A stretch of DNA of 47,456 nt from Zoogloea ramigera. GTDB taxonomy: Bacteria > Pseudomonadota > Gammaproteobacteria > Burkholderiales > Rhodocyclaceae. A model generated the notes under the pieces. It saw nothing but the letters and a program-made list of their open reading frames with translations, searched no databases and was not told the origin of the DNA. The position numbers were made by a program, and so were the translations under genes. The stretch lies in the NCBI RefSeq assembly GCF_006539865.1, contig NZ_BJNV01000037.1, forward strand, positions 1 through 47,456, written 5' to 3'. This document shows positions 35,904-47,456 of this stretch, piece after piece. Each line of letters begins with the position of its first letter. Position 1 is the first letter of the stretch.

Positions 35904-38456
35904 TCAGGCGCGAAGCACCTTCACTGCGCACTTCTTGTAGTCGGTTTCCTTGGAGATCGGGCAGGTGGCGTCAAGGGTGAGCTTGTTCACCAGCTTCGAT
36001 TCATCGAAGAAGGGCACGAAGATCAGGCCCACCGGCGGCTTGTTGCGGCCCTTGGTCTCGAGGCGGGCGATCATCTCGCCGCGACGGGACTGGACCTTGA
36101 CCACCATGCCGCGCTGGAGCCCGCGCTTCTTGGCGTCGTCGGGGTGCATGAAGACCTGGGCCTCGGGGACGGCCTTGTGCAGCTCGGGCACCCGGCGGGT
36201 CATCGTGCCGGTGTGCCAGTGCTCCAGCACGCGGCCGGTGCACAGCCACATGTCGAACTCGGCATCGGGCTTCTCGGGGGGGTCCTGGTAGGGCAGCGCG
36301 AAGATGACCGCCTTGCCGTCCTTGTGGCCGTAGAACTTCACGCCCTCGCCCTTCTTGACGTAGGGGTCGTAGCCTTCGCGGAAGCGCCACAGGGTTTCCT
36401 TGCCATCGACCACCGGCCAGCGCAGGCCGCGGGCCTTGTGATAGACGTCGAAGGGGGCGAGGTCGTGGCCATGGCCGCGGCCGAAGATCGCGTATTCCTC
36501 GAACAGGCCCTTCTGCACGTAGAAGCCGAAGGCCTCGGACTCGTCGTTGGTGTAGTTCTTGATGGCGTGTTCGTTAACCCGGGCCAGCTCGCTCTTCGGG
36601 AACTTGTTCACCACCTTGTTGGCGTAGAGCACGTCGTAGAGGGTCTTGCCCTTGTACTCGGGCTTCTTGGCGATCAGCTCGGCAGGCCAGACCTCCTCGA
36701 CCTTGAAGCGCTTGGAGAACTCCATGTACTGCCACAGGTCGGACTTGGCCTCGCCCGGTGCCTTGACCTGCTGGCGCCACACCTGGGTGCGCCGCTCGGC
36801 GTTGCCGAAGGCGCCTTCCTTTTCGGTCCACATGGCGGAGGGCAGGATCAGGTCGGCAGCCAGCGCCGAGACGGTGGGGTACACGTCCGACACCACCACG
36901 AAGGCCGCCGGGTTACGCCACCCCGGGTAGATCTCCTGGTTGATGTTGGGGCCGGCCTGCATGTTGTTGGTGGTGCTGGTCCAGTAGCACTTGAGCTTGC
37001 CGTCCTTGAGGGCGCGGCTCTGGGCGACGGCGTGGAGGCCGATCTTGTCGGGGATCGTGCCTTCGGGCAGCTGCCAGATTTCTTCGGTGTGGTGACGGTG
37101 CTCGGGGTTGGTGACGACCATGTCGGCCGGCAGGCGATGGGCGAAGGTGCCCACTTCACGGGCGGTGCCGCAGGCGGAGGGCTGGCCGGTGAGCGAGAAG
37201 GGGCCGGAGCCCGGGGTGGAGATTTTGCCCACCAGCAGGTGGACGTTGTAGATCATGTTGTTCACCCAGGTGCCGCGGGTGTGCTGGTTGAAGCCCATCG
37301 TCCAGAAGCTGACGACCTTCTTTTTCGGGTCGGCGTACAGCTCGGCGAGCTTCTGCAGGCGGTCTTTGGGCACGCCGGAGAGCTTGGAGGTGTAGTCGAG
37401 CGTATACGTGGAGACGAACTTCTTGAACTCTTCGAAGGTGGACGGCCGGGCGTCGTTGGGGTTGTTCTTGGGCTTGCCGTCGGCGCCGGGGTAGCCGTTG
37501 AACTTGGCGTCCTTCTCGAGCGCATGGTTGGGGCGCAGGCCGAAGCCGATGTCGGTCTCGCCGGCCTTGAAGTTGACGTGGGCCTTGACGAACTCCTGGT
37601 TCACCTTGCCCGACTGGATGATGTGGTTGCAGATGTAGTTGAGGATCGCCAGATCGGTGTTGGGCACGAAGATCATGCCGTTGTCGGCGAGCTCGAAGCT
37701 GCGATGCTCGAAGGTGGACAGCACGTGCACCTGGGTGTCGGTCTTGGTGAGGCGACGGTCGGTGATGCGGGTCCACAGGATGGGGTGCATCTCGGCCATG
37801 TTGGAGCCCCACAGCACGAAGGCGTCGGCCTGCTCGATGTCGTCGTAGCAGCCCATCGGCTCGTCGATGCCGAAGGTGCGCATGAAGCCGGTGACCGCCG
37901 AGGCCATGCAGTGGCGGGCGTTGGGGTCGAGGTTGTTGGAGCGGAAGCCGGCCTTCATCAGCTTGGAGGCGGCGTAGCCTTCCCAGATCGTCCACTGGCC
38001 GGAGCCGAACATGGCGATCGAGGCCGGGCCGGTGGTCTTCAGCGCGTCCTTCCACTTCTCGGCCATGATGTCGAAGGCCTGGTTCCAGCTGATCGGGGTG
38101 AATTCGCCATCCTTGCTGTACTTGCCGTCCTTCATGCGCAGCAGCGGCCTGGTGAGGCGGTCTTCGCCGTACATGATCTTGGACAGGAAGTAGCCCTTGA
38201 TGCAGTTGAGTCCCCGGTTGACCGGCGCGTCCGGGTCACCCTGGGTGGCCACCACGCGGCCGTTCTGGACACCCACCAGCACCGAGCAGCCAGTGCCGCA
38301 GAAGCGGCAGGCGGCCTTGTCCCAGCGCACCGCGGTGGTGTTTTCGGCGGCGGGGGCGGCCTCCTTGGCTGCCAATGCAGGCACGGAGATGCCTGCCGTG
38401 GCGGCGGCGGTGGCAATCGCCTGGGTCTTGATGAAGTCGCGTCGGTTGATGGTCAT
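35904..38456 (-). CDS. napA: Periplasmic nitrate reductase catalytic subunit
   Basis: This 850-residue molybdenum enzyme reduces nitrate to nitrite in the periplasm. It has a Tat signal ([15 protein letters not shown]), an N-terminal 4Fe-4S site (CRFCGTGC and NCIKGY), the Mo-coordinating cysteine in [13 protein letters not shown], and the molybdopterin-guanine-dinucleotide-binding C-terminal domain ([19 protein letters not shown]). Length and motifs are complete. The start at 38456 follows a strong GGAGG. It lies 38 bp after napD, whose chaperone product binds this Tat signal. Confidence 0.99.
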   Translation of the reverse strand: MTINRRDFIKTQAIATAAATAGISVPALAAKEAAPAAENTTAVRWDKAACRFCGTGCSVLVGVQNGRVVATQGDPDAPVNRGLNCIKGYFLSKIMYGEDRLTRPLLRMKDGKYSKDGEFTPISWNQAFDIMAEKWKDALKTTGPASIAMFGSGQWTIWEGYAASKLMKAGFRSNNLDPNARHCMASAVTGFMRTFGIDEPMGCYDDIEQADAFVLWGSNMAEMHPILWTRITDRRLTKTDTQVHVLSTFEHRSFELADNGMIFVPNTDLAILNYICNHIIQSGKVNQEFVKAHVNFKAGETDIGFGLRPNHALEKDAKFNGYPGADGKPKNNPNDARPSTFEEFKKFVSTYTLDYTSKLSGVPKDRLQKLAELYADPKKKVVSFWTMGFNQHTRGTWVNNMIYNVHLLVGKISTPGSGPFSLTGQPSACGTAREVGTFAHRLPADMVVTNPEHRHHTEEIWQLPEGTIPDKIGLHAVAQSRALKDGKLKCYWTSTTNNMQAGPNINQEIYPGWRNPAAFVVVSDVYPTVSALAADLILPSAMWTEKEGAFGNAERRTQVWRQQVKAPGEAKSDLWQYMEFSKRFKVEEVWPAELIAKKPEYKGKTLYDVLYANKVVNKFPKSELARVNEHAIKNYTNDESEAFGFYVQKGLFEEYAIFGRGHGHDLAPFDVYHKARGLRWPVVDGKETLWRFREGYDPYVKKGEGVKFYGHKDGKAVIFALPYQDPPEKPDAEFDMWLCTGRVLEHWHTGTMTRRVPELHKAVPEAQVFMHPDDAKKRGLQRGMVVKVQSRRGEMIARLETKGRNKPPVGLIFVPFFDESKLVNKLTLDATCPISKETDYKKCAVKVLRA

Positions 38457-38494
38457 TTGAGCCTCCTCGCAGGGGGATTCGGTGATGGCGTGAA

Positions 38495-38767
38495 TTACGT
38501 GGCTTGGGACTGGCTGGCGGGCACGGGGGCCGAAAGCATCGCGTCGGTGTGTTCGTAGGCCAGGGTTGCGGCGAGCACCTGGGGCACCCGGTGGAGCGCG
38601 ATCAGGGTGTCGGACATGGCGGCGCCTTCGGCGTCCTCCACGGTGACCACGAGCTTGCCGTCGTCGGACATGCCGTGGCATTCGACGCCGGGATAGGCCG
38701 TGAGCGCCGCTTCGGCCTCGGCGCGGGTCTCGGGGTGGATACGCAGGACGAGACTGACGATGTTCAT
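38495..38767 (-). CDS. napD: Nap chaperone NapD
   Basis: This 90-residue cytoplasmic chaperone has the NapD ferredoxin-like fold pattern: [39 protein letters not shown] and a final LAATLAYEH. NapD binds the NapA Tat signal and delays export until the cofactor is inserted. Its start overlaps the napF stop codon by ATGA. The tail after residue 75 is unrelated to the fold and variable in the family. Confidence 0.96.
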   Translation of the reverse strand: MNIVSLVLRIHPETRAEAEAALTAYPGVECHGMSDDGKLVVTVEDAEGAAMSDTLIALHRVPQVLAATLAYEHTDAMLSAPVPASQSQAT

Positions 38768-39276
38768 GGAAGCTCCGGGTTGGGGGTTACGCCGCCGACG
38801 CCGGCGATGCGCTGCACGGCGCTCACCGGGCAGGGCGCGATGCAGGCGCCGCAGCCGTTGCAGGCGGTGTTGTCCACCTCGGGCAGCGGCACGCCGCCGA
38901 TGCGGGGACGAAAACGGATCGCCGAGACGTCGCAGGCCTCGCCGCACACGCGGCATTCGACGTTCTGGGCGGCCAGGCAGCCTTCGGCGATGGCGATGCC
39001 GAAGGCCCAGGGTGCCGCGGTGCTGTCGCGGCCGATGGCGCCGGTGGTGCAGGCCCGGGCGCAGTCGCCGCAGAAGGTGCACGCCGCGGCGGCGAAATCG
39101 GCCACCGGCAAACCGCCCTCACCCCGCTGCAGCAGGCCGGTCGGGCAGGCTTTCAGGCAGTCGTCACAGGCGGTGCAGGTGTTGACAAAACGAGCCTCAG
39201 GAACGCTCCACGGCGGGCGAAACGGCGCCGGGCCGGGCTTGCGACCTCCCAGAAAACGGCGACGGGAAACATCCAT
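38764..39276 (-). CDS. napF: Ferredoxin-type protein NapF
   Basis: This 170-residue cytoplasmic iron-sulfur protein has four cysteine clusters: [33 protein letters not shown] and [12 protein letters not shown]. It begins with the typical VSRRRFLGG, which resembles a Tat motif but lacks a hydrophobic stretch. NapF is thought to help maturation of the NapA iron-sulfur centre. It is the first gene of napFDAGHBC; its upstream region holds an FNR-like half-site and a -10 element. Confidence 0.95.
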   Translation of the reverse strand: MDVSRRRFLGGRKPGPAPFRPPWSVPEARFVNTCTACDDCLKACPTGLLQRGEGGLPVADFAAAACTFCGDCARACTTGAIGRDSTAAPWAFGIAIAEGCLAAQNVECRVCGEACDVSAIRFRPRIGGVPLPEVDNTACNGCGACIAPCPVSAVQRIAGVGGVTPNPELP

Positions 39277-39306
39277 GGGCTTGACTCGGGATTACGGGAT
39301 TGTTTG

Positions 39307-39348
39307 ATTCTACGCCCCAATTCGGGAGCAATCCTTGATCCAAGCAAA
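39307..39348 (-). promoter_or_regulatory. Candidate FNR/Dnr-type class II promoter of napF
   Basis: On the minus strand TTTGCTTGGATCAA (39348-39335) has one perfect FNR half-site (ATCAA) and a poor second half. TAGAAT (39312-39307) is a good -10 element. The site centre (39341.5) is 41.5 bp from the start (about 39300) predicted by the -10, the class II spacing, and the leader would be about 24 bases. Confidence 0.5.
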
Positions 39349-39403
39349 GGAAACCTCGTGAAAACCCCACTGGCGGCCCGGCCTTACGAGGCGGGCGGCG
39401 TGA

Positions 39404-41416
39404 TCAGAAATCGACGCTGCCCCTCAGGAGCGCCGTGCGCCCGAGCTGGGGCATGCTCCAGCGCGGCCCGGCGATGGTGCTGTCTTCGGCCACCGGATCG
39501 CTGAAGCGCCGGTCGAGCAGGTTGTAGAGCCCCAGCGACAGCGCCCAGCGCCGGGCCGGTGGCTGGTAACGCAGGTTGAGGTTCACCAGCGTGTAGGCGC
39601 CCACCGCCTGCGTGCCGGAGGCGGCCAGGCGGCGGGTGACGTGCTGTGCCTCGAGGCCGCCATGAAAGCCGCCGCCCAGCTCCGCCGCGAGGTTGGCCTT
39701 GAACATCTGGCGCGGCGCGTTGTCCGGGCGGCCGCCCTCGCCGCTGGGCAGCTGCAGGGTGTAGCCCGCGCGCAGGGAGAAACGCTCGGCCCAGCGCTGC
39801 TCGAACTCGAGTTCCAGCCCGCGCCCGGTGAGGGCCCGGCTGTTGCGGACGATGCCGCTGGCGTCGGGGGCGATCATGTCGTGGAGCCTGAAGAAATAGG
39901 CCGAGGCGCTCAGCCGGCCGTTGCCGAGGCGCTTCTCCCAGGCCGCCTCGAGGGAACGCATGTGCTCGGAGTGCACCGCGGAGTTGCCGTAGTCGAAGGT
40001 GGGCGCGGAGTAAAAGCGCTCGTAGGCCGACGGGTCGCGGAAGGCGGTAGCGTAGAGCAGCTTGAAGATGCCCGCCCCCTCGGTTTCGTGGACCAGGCCC
40101 AGGCGCGGGCTCCACTGGCCGCCGCCGCGGCTGCGGTGATCGAAGCGCAGCCCGGCGGTGAGCAGGGTCTGGCGGCTCAGGCTGATCTCGTCCTGGGCGT
40201 ACAGGCTGGCGAGGTGGCTGCTCGTGCGGCTGTCGAGGCAGGCGCCGGGCAGCAGCGCGAGGCTGGCGTCGTAGCAGCTGTTTCCGAGGTCGGCGTTTTT
40301 CTGGTACTGGCGCAGGTTGTCGCGGTATTCGAAGCCGAGCGTCCAGCGCTGCCCGGCAAGGGCCCGGCTGACGAGGCGCCCTTCGAGGCCCCACCAGCGG
40401 CCCTCGGCGCCGTCCCGGTTGAGGTGGTAGCTGGGCGCGGCATAGGGGAAGTTGCCGCGGTAGCGATAACTGCCGACGTAAACACGCTGGTGCAGGGTGG
40501 TGTGGGCGTCGGCGGACTGGTCGGCGGCGAACTCGGCCAGGGTGTAGTCGTCGCGCTCCCGGTGGGCCGGGTCGTTGAACTCGGTCTCGTAGCTGCCGGT
40601 GGGCACGACGCGGTCGCGCTCGGAGTGCACCAGGGTGGCGCGCCAGTCGCTGCTGCGCAGGCGGGCAAACAGGCGGCCGCCGGTCTCGCCGCGCAGCTCG
40701 CGGGCGGTGCCGTCGTAGCCGCCGGCGGCGATGTCGGGAAACGCCAGGCTGTGGCCGTGGGCGCGGAAGCCGCTGGCCGACAGCAGGTAGCCGAGGCCGC
40801 CGTCGGTCTGCCCGCCCCGGGCGACCCGGCCCTCGAGGTGACGGCCGCTGCCCGCCGCCAGCGAGGCCTCGCCGCCGTCAAGGCTGCGGGTCACCACATT
40901 GACCACGCCGAACATCGAGTCGCCCCCATACACCGAGGCGCTCGGCCCGCGGATCACCTCGATGCGCTCGACCAGCTCCAGGTCGAGGGGAAAGGCGGAA
41001 TCCACCGGCACGCTGGCATAGACGTTCTCATTGACGCTCATCCCGTCGATGAGCACCTGGAAGCGCTGGCGGTAATCACCCGGGGCCGACACGCCCCGCA
41101 CGCCTCCGTAGGCGTAGGTGTGATCCTCGGTGACGTTGAAGCCCTGCAGCGAGCGCAGCACGTCGGCGAGGGTTCGCCAGCCGAAGCTGCGGATCTCGGC
41201 GGCGGTGAGGATGGAGACCGAGCTGGGCGAGTGCTCGGCGTCTTCGGCAAACTTGGGCGTGGCCAGAATGCGCACCGCGGTGAGCTCTTCGAGGGACATC
41301 GACAGGGCATCGAGGCGGGCGGTGGCCTGGCCGGTGGCGGGGCCCAGCGCGCAGCCGGCCAGCACCAGCACCAGCAGCCGGCGAGGGAGTGAAACTGCGA
41401 GGGGTCGGCGGCTCAT
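39404..41416 (-). CDS. TonB-dependent outer membrane receptor
   Basis: This 670-residue protein has a signal peptide (with an incidental LAGC), a plug domain (SVSILTAAEIRSFGWRTLADVL, IEVIRGPSASVYGGDSMFGVVNVVT) and an extended beta-barrel ending in aromatic Phe (LLRGSVDF). A TonB-box-like segment may lie near residues 38-50. It should import or sense an unknown ligand across the outer membrane. It is the last gene of an operon with a YfiR-family protein, a hybrid kinase and an EAL protein, and its ATG overlaps the preceding stop codon by ATGA. No siderophore or cobalamin genes nearby point to a substrate. Confidence 0.94.
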   Translation of the reverse strand: MSRRPLAVSLPRRLLVLVLAGCALGPATGQATARLDALSMSLEELTAVRILATPKFAEDAEHSPSSVSILTAAEIRSFGWRTLADVLRSLQGFNVTEDHTYAYGGVRGVSAPGDYRQRFQVLIDGMSVNENVYASVPVDSAFPLDLELVERIEVIRGPSASVYGGDSMFGVVNVVTRSLDGGEASLAAGSGRHLEGRVARGGQTDGGLGYLLSASGFRAHGHSLAFPDIAAGGYDGTARELRGETGGRLFARLRSSDWRATLVHSERDRVVPTGSYETEFNDPAHRERDDYTLAEFAADQSADAHTTLHQRVYVGSYRYRGNFPYAAPSYHLNRDGAEGRWWGLEGRLVSRALAGQRWTLGFEYRDNLRQYQKNADLGNSCYDASLALLPGACLDSRTSSHLASLYAQDEISLSRQTLLTAGLRFDHRSRGGGQWSPRLGLVHETEGAGIFKLLYATAFRDPSAYERFYSAPTFDYGNSAVHSEHMRSLEAAWEKRLGNGRLSASAYFFRLHDMIAPDASGIVRNSRALTGRGLELEFEQRWAERFSLRAGYTLQLPSGEGGRPDNAPRQMFKANLAAELGGGFHGGLEAQHVTRRLAASGTQAVGAYTLVNLNLRYQPPARRWALSLGLYNLLDRRFSDPVAEDSTIAGPRWSMPQLGRTALLRGSVDF

Positions 41417-43522
41417 GGTGGCGAAGCCCTCCCGGTAGCACCCGCGATATAGGCCGTGAATTGGTCCGCCGGCATCGGCCGGGCATACAGAAAACCCTGC
41501 AGCACGTCACACCCCAGGTGGCGCAGGCGGGCCGCCTGGGCATCGGTCTCGACCCCCTCCGCCACCACCGACAGGCCCAGCGCCCGGCCCAGCCCGACGA
41601 TGGCGCTGACCAGGGCCTGGTTGCCGGCCTTGCTGTCCACGTCGATGACGAAGGAACGGTCGATCTTGATCTCGTCCACCGGAAAGCGCTGCAGGTAGCC
41701 GAGGGACGAATAGCCGGTGCCGAAGTCGTCCACCGAGATGCCGATGTGGCGCTCGCGCAGGTCGCTGAGCACCTGCACCGCGGCCTCGCGGTCGTGCATC
41801 AGGATGCTCTCGGTGATCTCGATGAAGAGCTGCTCGCCGGCCACACCGCTCCTGGCGAGCAGCTCGTCGATATGGCGCACCAGCCCGCCGCCGTAGAAGC
41901 TGTGGGCCGACACGTTGACGCTGATCTTGCCCGGTTCGAGCCCGGCCGCCTGCCACGCGGCGATCTGCTCCACTGCGCGCAGCAGCAGCCAGTCGGTCAT
42001 CGGCCGGATCAGGCCGGTGCGCTCGGCCAGCGGGATGAACTCGCCCGGGCTGACCATGCCCCGCTCGGGCTGGGGCCAGCGCATCAGCACCTCGGCGCCC
42101 ACCGGCAGGCCGCTGATGGCATCCACCTTGGGCTGGAAATACAGCTGCAGCTGGTCGCCGCTGTCGATGGCGGCACGCAGCTGGCGCTCCAGCAGGTGGA
42201 GCGAGGCCTCCTCGGCGTCGTGGGCCGGGTCGTAGAAGACGATGTGCACCGCCGGGTCGCCGGCCGCCAGGTTGGCGCTGCGCATCGCACAGCGGATCAG
42301 TTCCTGGACGTCGGCGGCGTCGTCGGGGCTGCGGGCGATGCCGATCGAGGGCGCCAGCTGTAGCGCCTCACCGTCGACCTCCAGCGGCGCGGAGATCTCC
42401 GCCAGCAGCTGCTCGGCGAGCTGCTGCCAGGCAGCCCGGGGCAGCTCGCCGGGCAGCGCGATCAAAAAATCCGCCTCGTCGTAGCGCCCCAGCCGGGCCC
42501 GGCGCAGGGACTGCTGCGGGCCGTCGGCGGTGGTCACCAGGGCGCGCTCGGCAAACTGACGCAGGCGCTCGCACAACATCAAGAGGGCCGCGTCGGCGGT
42601 GGCCTGGCCCAGCAGCAGCGAGGCCTTGCGCAGGCCGCTGAGCTGGATGAACAAGAGGCCGAGGGGCAGCGGGCGGCCTTCCGGCCCGGACATGTCCCGG
42701 GCCGTCAGCTCGCTGATGCGTGAGCGGTTGAGCAGGCCGCTGTGGGGGTCGTACCAGGCCAGGCGGCGCACCTGCTCTTCGGCGACGACCCGCTGGGTGA
42801 TGTCCTGGGTGTAGCCGTAGCCGCCCGTCGCGCCCTGCCCCGGCTTCGGGTAGCCCACCTCGTGGAGGTGCGCAACGCTGCCGTCAGCGGCCGTGACGCG
42901 GTAGTCGAGCTGGTAGGGGAAGCCCTTCAGCAGCCCGCTGCGCGCCGCCTCGAGCGCGGCGCAGTCTTCATGGTGCACCCGCGCCAGCAGCGCCGCCGCC
43001 GGCCGCGGGAGGCGGCCAATGCCGAGCAGCGCGCGGTATTGCTCGGCGCAATTGACCAGGGCGCCGGCGCCGTCGAGCTCCCAGTCGCCGAGGCGGGCGA
43101 TCTTCTGGGTGTTGATGAGGGTTTCGCGACTCTCGAGGAGCTGCTGGAAGGTCATCGCCGAGCGCAGCAGGTAGCGGATGCGGTGCGGCAGCAGCGGCAT
43201 GTTGAGGGGCTTGGTGATGAAGTCGGTGGCGCCGCTGAAATAGGCTTCGTCGATGGATTTCTGGTCGTCGAGGGCGGTCAGCATCACGATCGGCAGGTGC
43301 TCGAAGCGCGGGTCGGCGCGCAGCCGGCGGCAGGCTTCGTAGCCGCTCATGCCCGGCATGATCACGTCGAGCAGGATCACCTGCGGCACGAAGCCGTCGG
43401 CCAGCATCTCCAGCGCCACTTCGGCCGTTTCTGCGGCCTCGACGATGAAACCCTGCGCCGCCAGCACCGACTCGGTGATCATGCGGGTGACGGGCTCGTC
43501 ATCGACGACGAGGATGCGGACT

Positions 43523-43530
<8 letters not shown>
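41413..43530 (-). CDS. Receiver-PAS-GGDEF-EAL response regulator
   Basis: This 705-residue protein has an N-terminal receiver (Asp55 in ILLDVIMPG, Lys107 in ITKPLN), a PAS-like region (about 140-260), a GGDEF domain whose signature is degenerate (RYDEADF in place of GGDEF, near 360), and an EAL domain with EVLMR for EALxR, NVSAHSF, ITES and [10 protein letters not shown]. The GGDEF domain is probably inactive or regulatory, while the EAL domain keeps most metal-binding and catalytic residues, so cyclic di-GMP hydrolysis is likely. The start at 43530 has GGAGGGG upstream and overlaps the hybrid kinase gene by 8 bp; that kinase is its probable partner. Confidence 0.92.
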
Positions 43531-46284
<2,754 letters not shown>

Positions 46285-46288
<4 letters not shown>

Positions 46289-46878
46289 CGCGCACCCCCC
46301 GACACGTCGCGGGCGAGCCGCAGCATCTGCGGGCTGACGCGCAGGCCGGCCCGCGTGACGACGCTCATGTTGACGTCGAAGACGATGCGGCCGTCCTGGC
46401 GCAGCAGGGCCAGCGCACCCCCTTGCTGGACAAAGGCCGCGGTCTCGCCGACGGTCAGCACCGGCAGGCGCGCCGCGGCCTTGATCACCGCCGCCTGACG
46501 CTCCTCGTCGGTTTCGGCCACGTAGAGTTCCTGGCAATCGGCCAGTTGATCGAACTGGAAGATGCGGCGCACGCGCAGCTCCCGCCCCTGCACGCTGCGC
46601 CCCTCGTAGGGGGCCAGGTAAGCGCTCAGGGTGTCGCGGCCATACAGGCAGATCGTGGCCGTCACCCCGCCGCCGGGCCATTCGACGTACTTCAGGAAGT
46701 TGACCAGGTAGGCCGCCCGCAGCTGGGGCTCGGGCACCGCCTGGGCGCCCGCCGCCAAGGGCTGCAGGAGCGCCAGCGCCAAGCCCGCCCCGCACAGCGC
46801 GGCGGCGACGCGGCGCAGCCGGACGGCACGCCACGTGCGGCGACCGCACCCCGGGGAAAAGGCAAGCGTGCGGCCCAT
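46285..46878 (-). CDS. YfiR-family periplasmic protein
   Basis: This 197-residue protein has an N-terminal signal sequence with a long basic lead (hydrophobic core [17 protein letters not shown], cleavage near AGAQA). The mature part follows the YfiR family: [71 protein letters not shown] and a C-terminal [11 protein letters not shown]. YfiR of Pseudomonas is a periplasmic redox-sensitive repressor of a diguanylate cyclase; here the likely partner is the coupled CHASE-type hybrid kinase. It is the first gene of the operon and diverges from the cupin gene. Confidence 0.93.
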
Positions 46879-47067
46879 GGGCTCAGCACAACGGGAGAAA
46901 TGTCATGTTGCCTATATCGGAAACCGGCACCCCATCTTTAGGCGCGCCCCAGGCCGCGCTAGGCCGCAACCGGCACGCCTTACCGATCCGTCGCTGGCCC
47001 GGGCGCCGCGGATGACCTAAGCTCGACACGCCGTTTCTTGCAACGCGCGGATATCAAGGAGGCGAAA

Positions 47068-47361
47068 ATGCCTGATCCGGATTTTGCAGCATTCGAGGCC
47101 GAGGCCCTGGCGGAGGGCTTCGACGAAGTCCTCGAGCGGGTGTGGGCGCCGGGCACGGTGCTGGCCGAGCACACTCACCCCTTTGCAGTGAAGGCGGTGC
47201 TGGTGCAGGGCGAGATGCACCTGGAGGTGGGCGCCGAGACGCAGCACCTGCGGCCCGGCGACCGCTTCAGCCTGCCCGCCGGCCTGCCCCACGCCGAACG
47301 CTACGGCCCGGAGGGTGCGATCTACTGGGTCGCCCGCCGCAACCCGGCAGGCGGCGGCTGA
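47068..47361 (+). CDS. Small cupin-domain protein
   Basis: This 97-residue single-domain cupin has motif 1 HTHPFAVKAVLVQGEMHLEVG and motif 2 RPGDRFSLPAGLPHAERYG, including the metal-binding histidines and acidic residue. It is probably cytoplasmic. Stand-alone cupins bind metals or small ligands; the role cannot be stated. The start at 47068 has a perfect AAGGAGG at 47056-47062. It is divergent from the YfiR-family operon across a 189-bp gap. Confidence 0.85.
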   Translation: MPDPDFAAFEAEALAEGFDEVLERVWAPGTVLAEHTHPFAVKAVLVQGEMHLEVGAETQHLRPGDRFSLPAGLPHAERYGPEGAIYWVARRNPAGGG

Positions 47362-47414
47362 TCCGCCGGGCCCATCCGCCGCAGCGCCACGGCGCTGGCG
47401 GGCGGCCTGGCCCG

Positions 47415-47456
47415 TCAGGCGCTCTCAAGGAAACGCAGGGCCGCCCCAAGTGTCCT
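47415..47456 (-). CDS. Possible C-terminal end of a gene running off the window
   Basis: In one minus-strand frame the last bases read RTLGAALRFLESA followed by TGA, which would be a plausible C-terminus. There is too little sequence to be sure or to identify a family. Confidence 0.25.
   Translation of the reverse strand, partial: RTLGAALRFLESA

Noticed and set aside
35829-38558. A 909-codon plus-strand open frame opposite napA
   Set aside because: It is an antisense shadow of napA with glycine- and valine-rich low-complexity sequence and no start signal.

Overview
The window is a high-GC, gene-dense chromosomal segment that most resembles a denitrifying betaproteobacterium of the Rhodocyclales type (Thauera, Azoarcus or Zoogloea relatives). 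This is inferred from a complete periplasmic nitrate reductase operon in the order napFDAGHBC, a cytochrome-c-type nitric oxide reductase (norCB) with accessory norE, norF and norQ, a proteobacterial SAH riboswitch before metH, an E. coli-type LexA box, and GC-rich dispersed palindromes. No rRNA, tRNA, CRISPR array, insertion sequence or prophage was recognised.

Layout. 0-3.6 kb: a membrane methyltransferase-like gene, a receiver-GGDEF protein on the minus strand, then norE, norF and norQ behind an FNR/Dnr-type box. 3.7-6.5 kb: a secreted orphan, a PA2779/PA2778-type pair (small membrane protein plus C39-like peptidase lipoprotein with TPRs), and a convergent secreted FG-GAP-like protein. 6.6-6.85 kb: twelve in-phase 21-bp palindromic units. 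7.0-11.8 kb: a type III-like restriction-modification pair in res-mod order, with a low-GC block over the Mod recognition domain. 11.9-15.8 kb: metH on the minus strand with a SAH riboswitch and an overlapping terminator. 15.8-17.0 kb: two small genes. 17.25-23.05 kb: a LexA box followed by a six-gene phospholipid cluster resembling E. coli ynbABCD plus an acyltransferase and an orphan membrane protein. 23.1-26.5 kb: a fused phosphotransferase-kinase, a small secreted protein, a ferric-reductase-like flavocytochrome and a periplasmic b5-like protein. 26.7-29.3 kb: a UvrD-like helicase with an unusual P-loop and a 106-aa orphan. 29.5-31.5 kb: norCB with terminator and a 28-bp perfect palindrome containing a Dnr/FNR core. 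31.6-32.7 kb: an 82-aa orphan and an SDR protein carrying both halohydrin dehalogenase signatures. 32.8-39.35 kb: the nap operon. 39.4-46.9 kb: a translationally coupled four-gene operon of YfiR-family protein, CHASE-type hybrid histidine kinase, receiver-GGDEF-EAL protein and TonB-dependent receptor. 47.0-47.4 kb: a cupin gene and possibly the end of another gene.

How it works together. Nap reduces nitrate in the periplasm using electrons passed through NapC/NapB and NapGH. NorCB reduces NO to N2O, and NorE, NorF and NorQ support NOR assembly or activity. The norE, norC and napF upstream regions each carry an FNR/Dnr-family motif of differing quality, consistent with shared oxygen or NO control. 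No nitrite reductase, N2O reductase or norD gene is in the window. The least explained items are the LexA-linked lipid operon, the halohydrin-dehalogenase-like protein next to nor, the 21-bp palindrome array and the YfiR/kinase/EAL/TonB operon.
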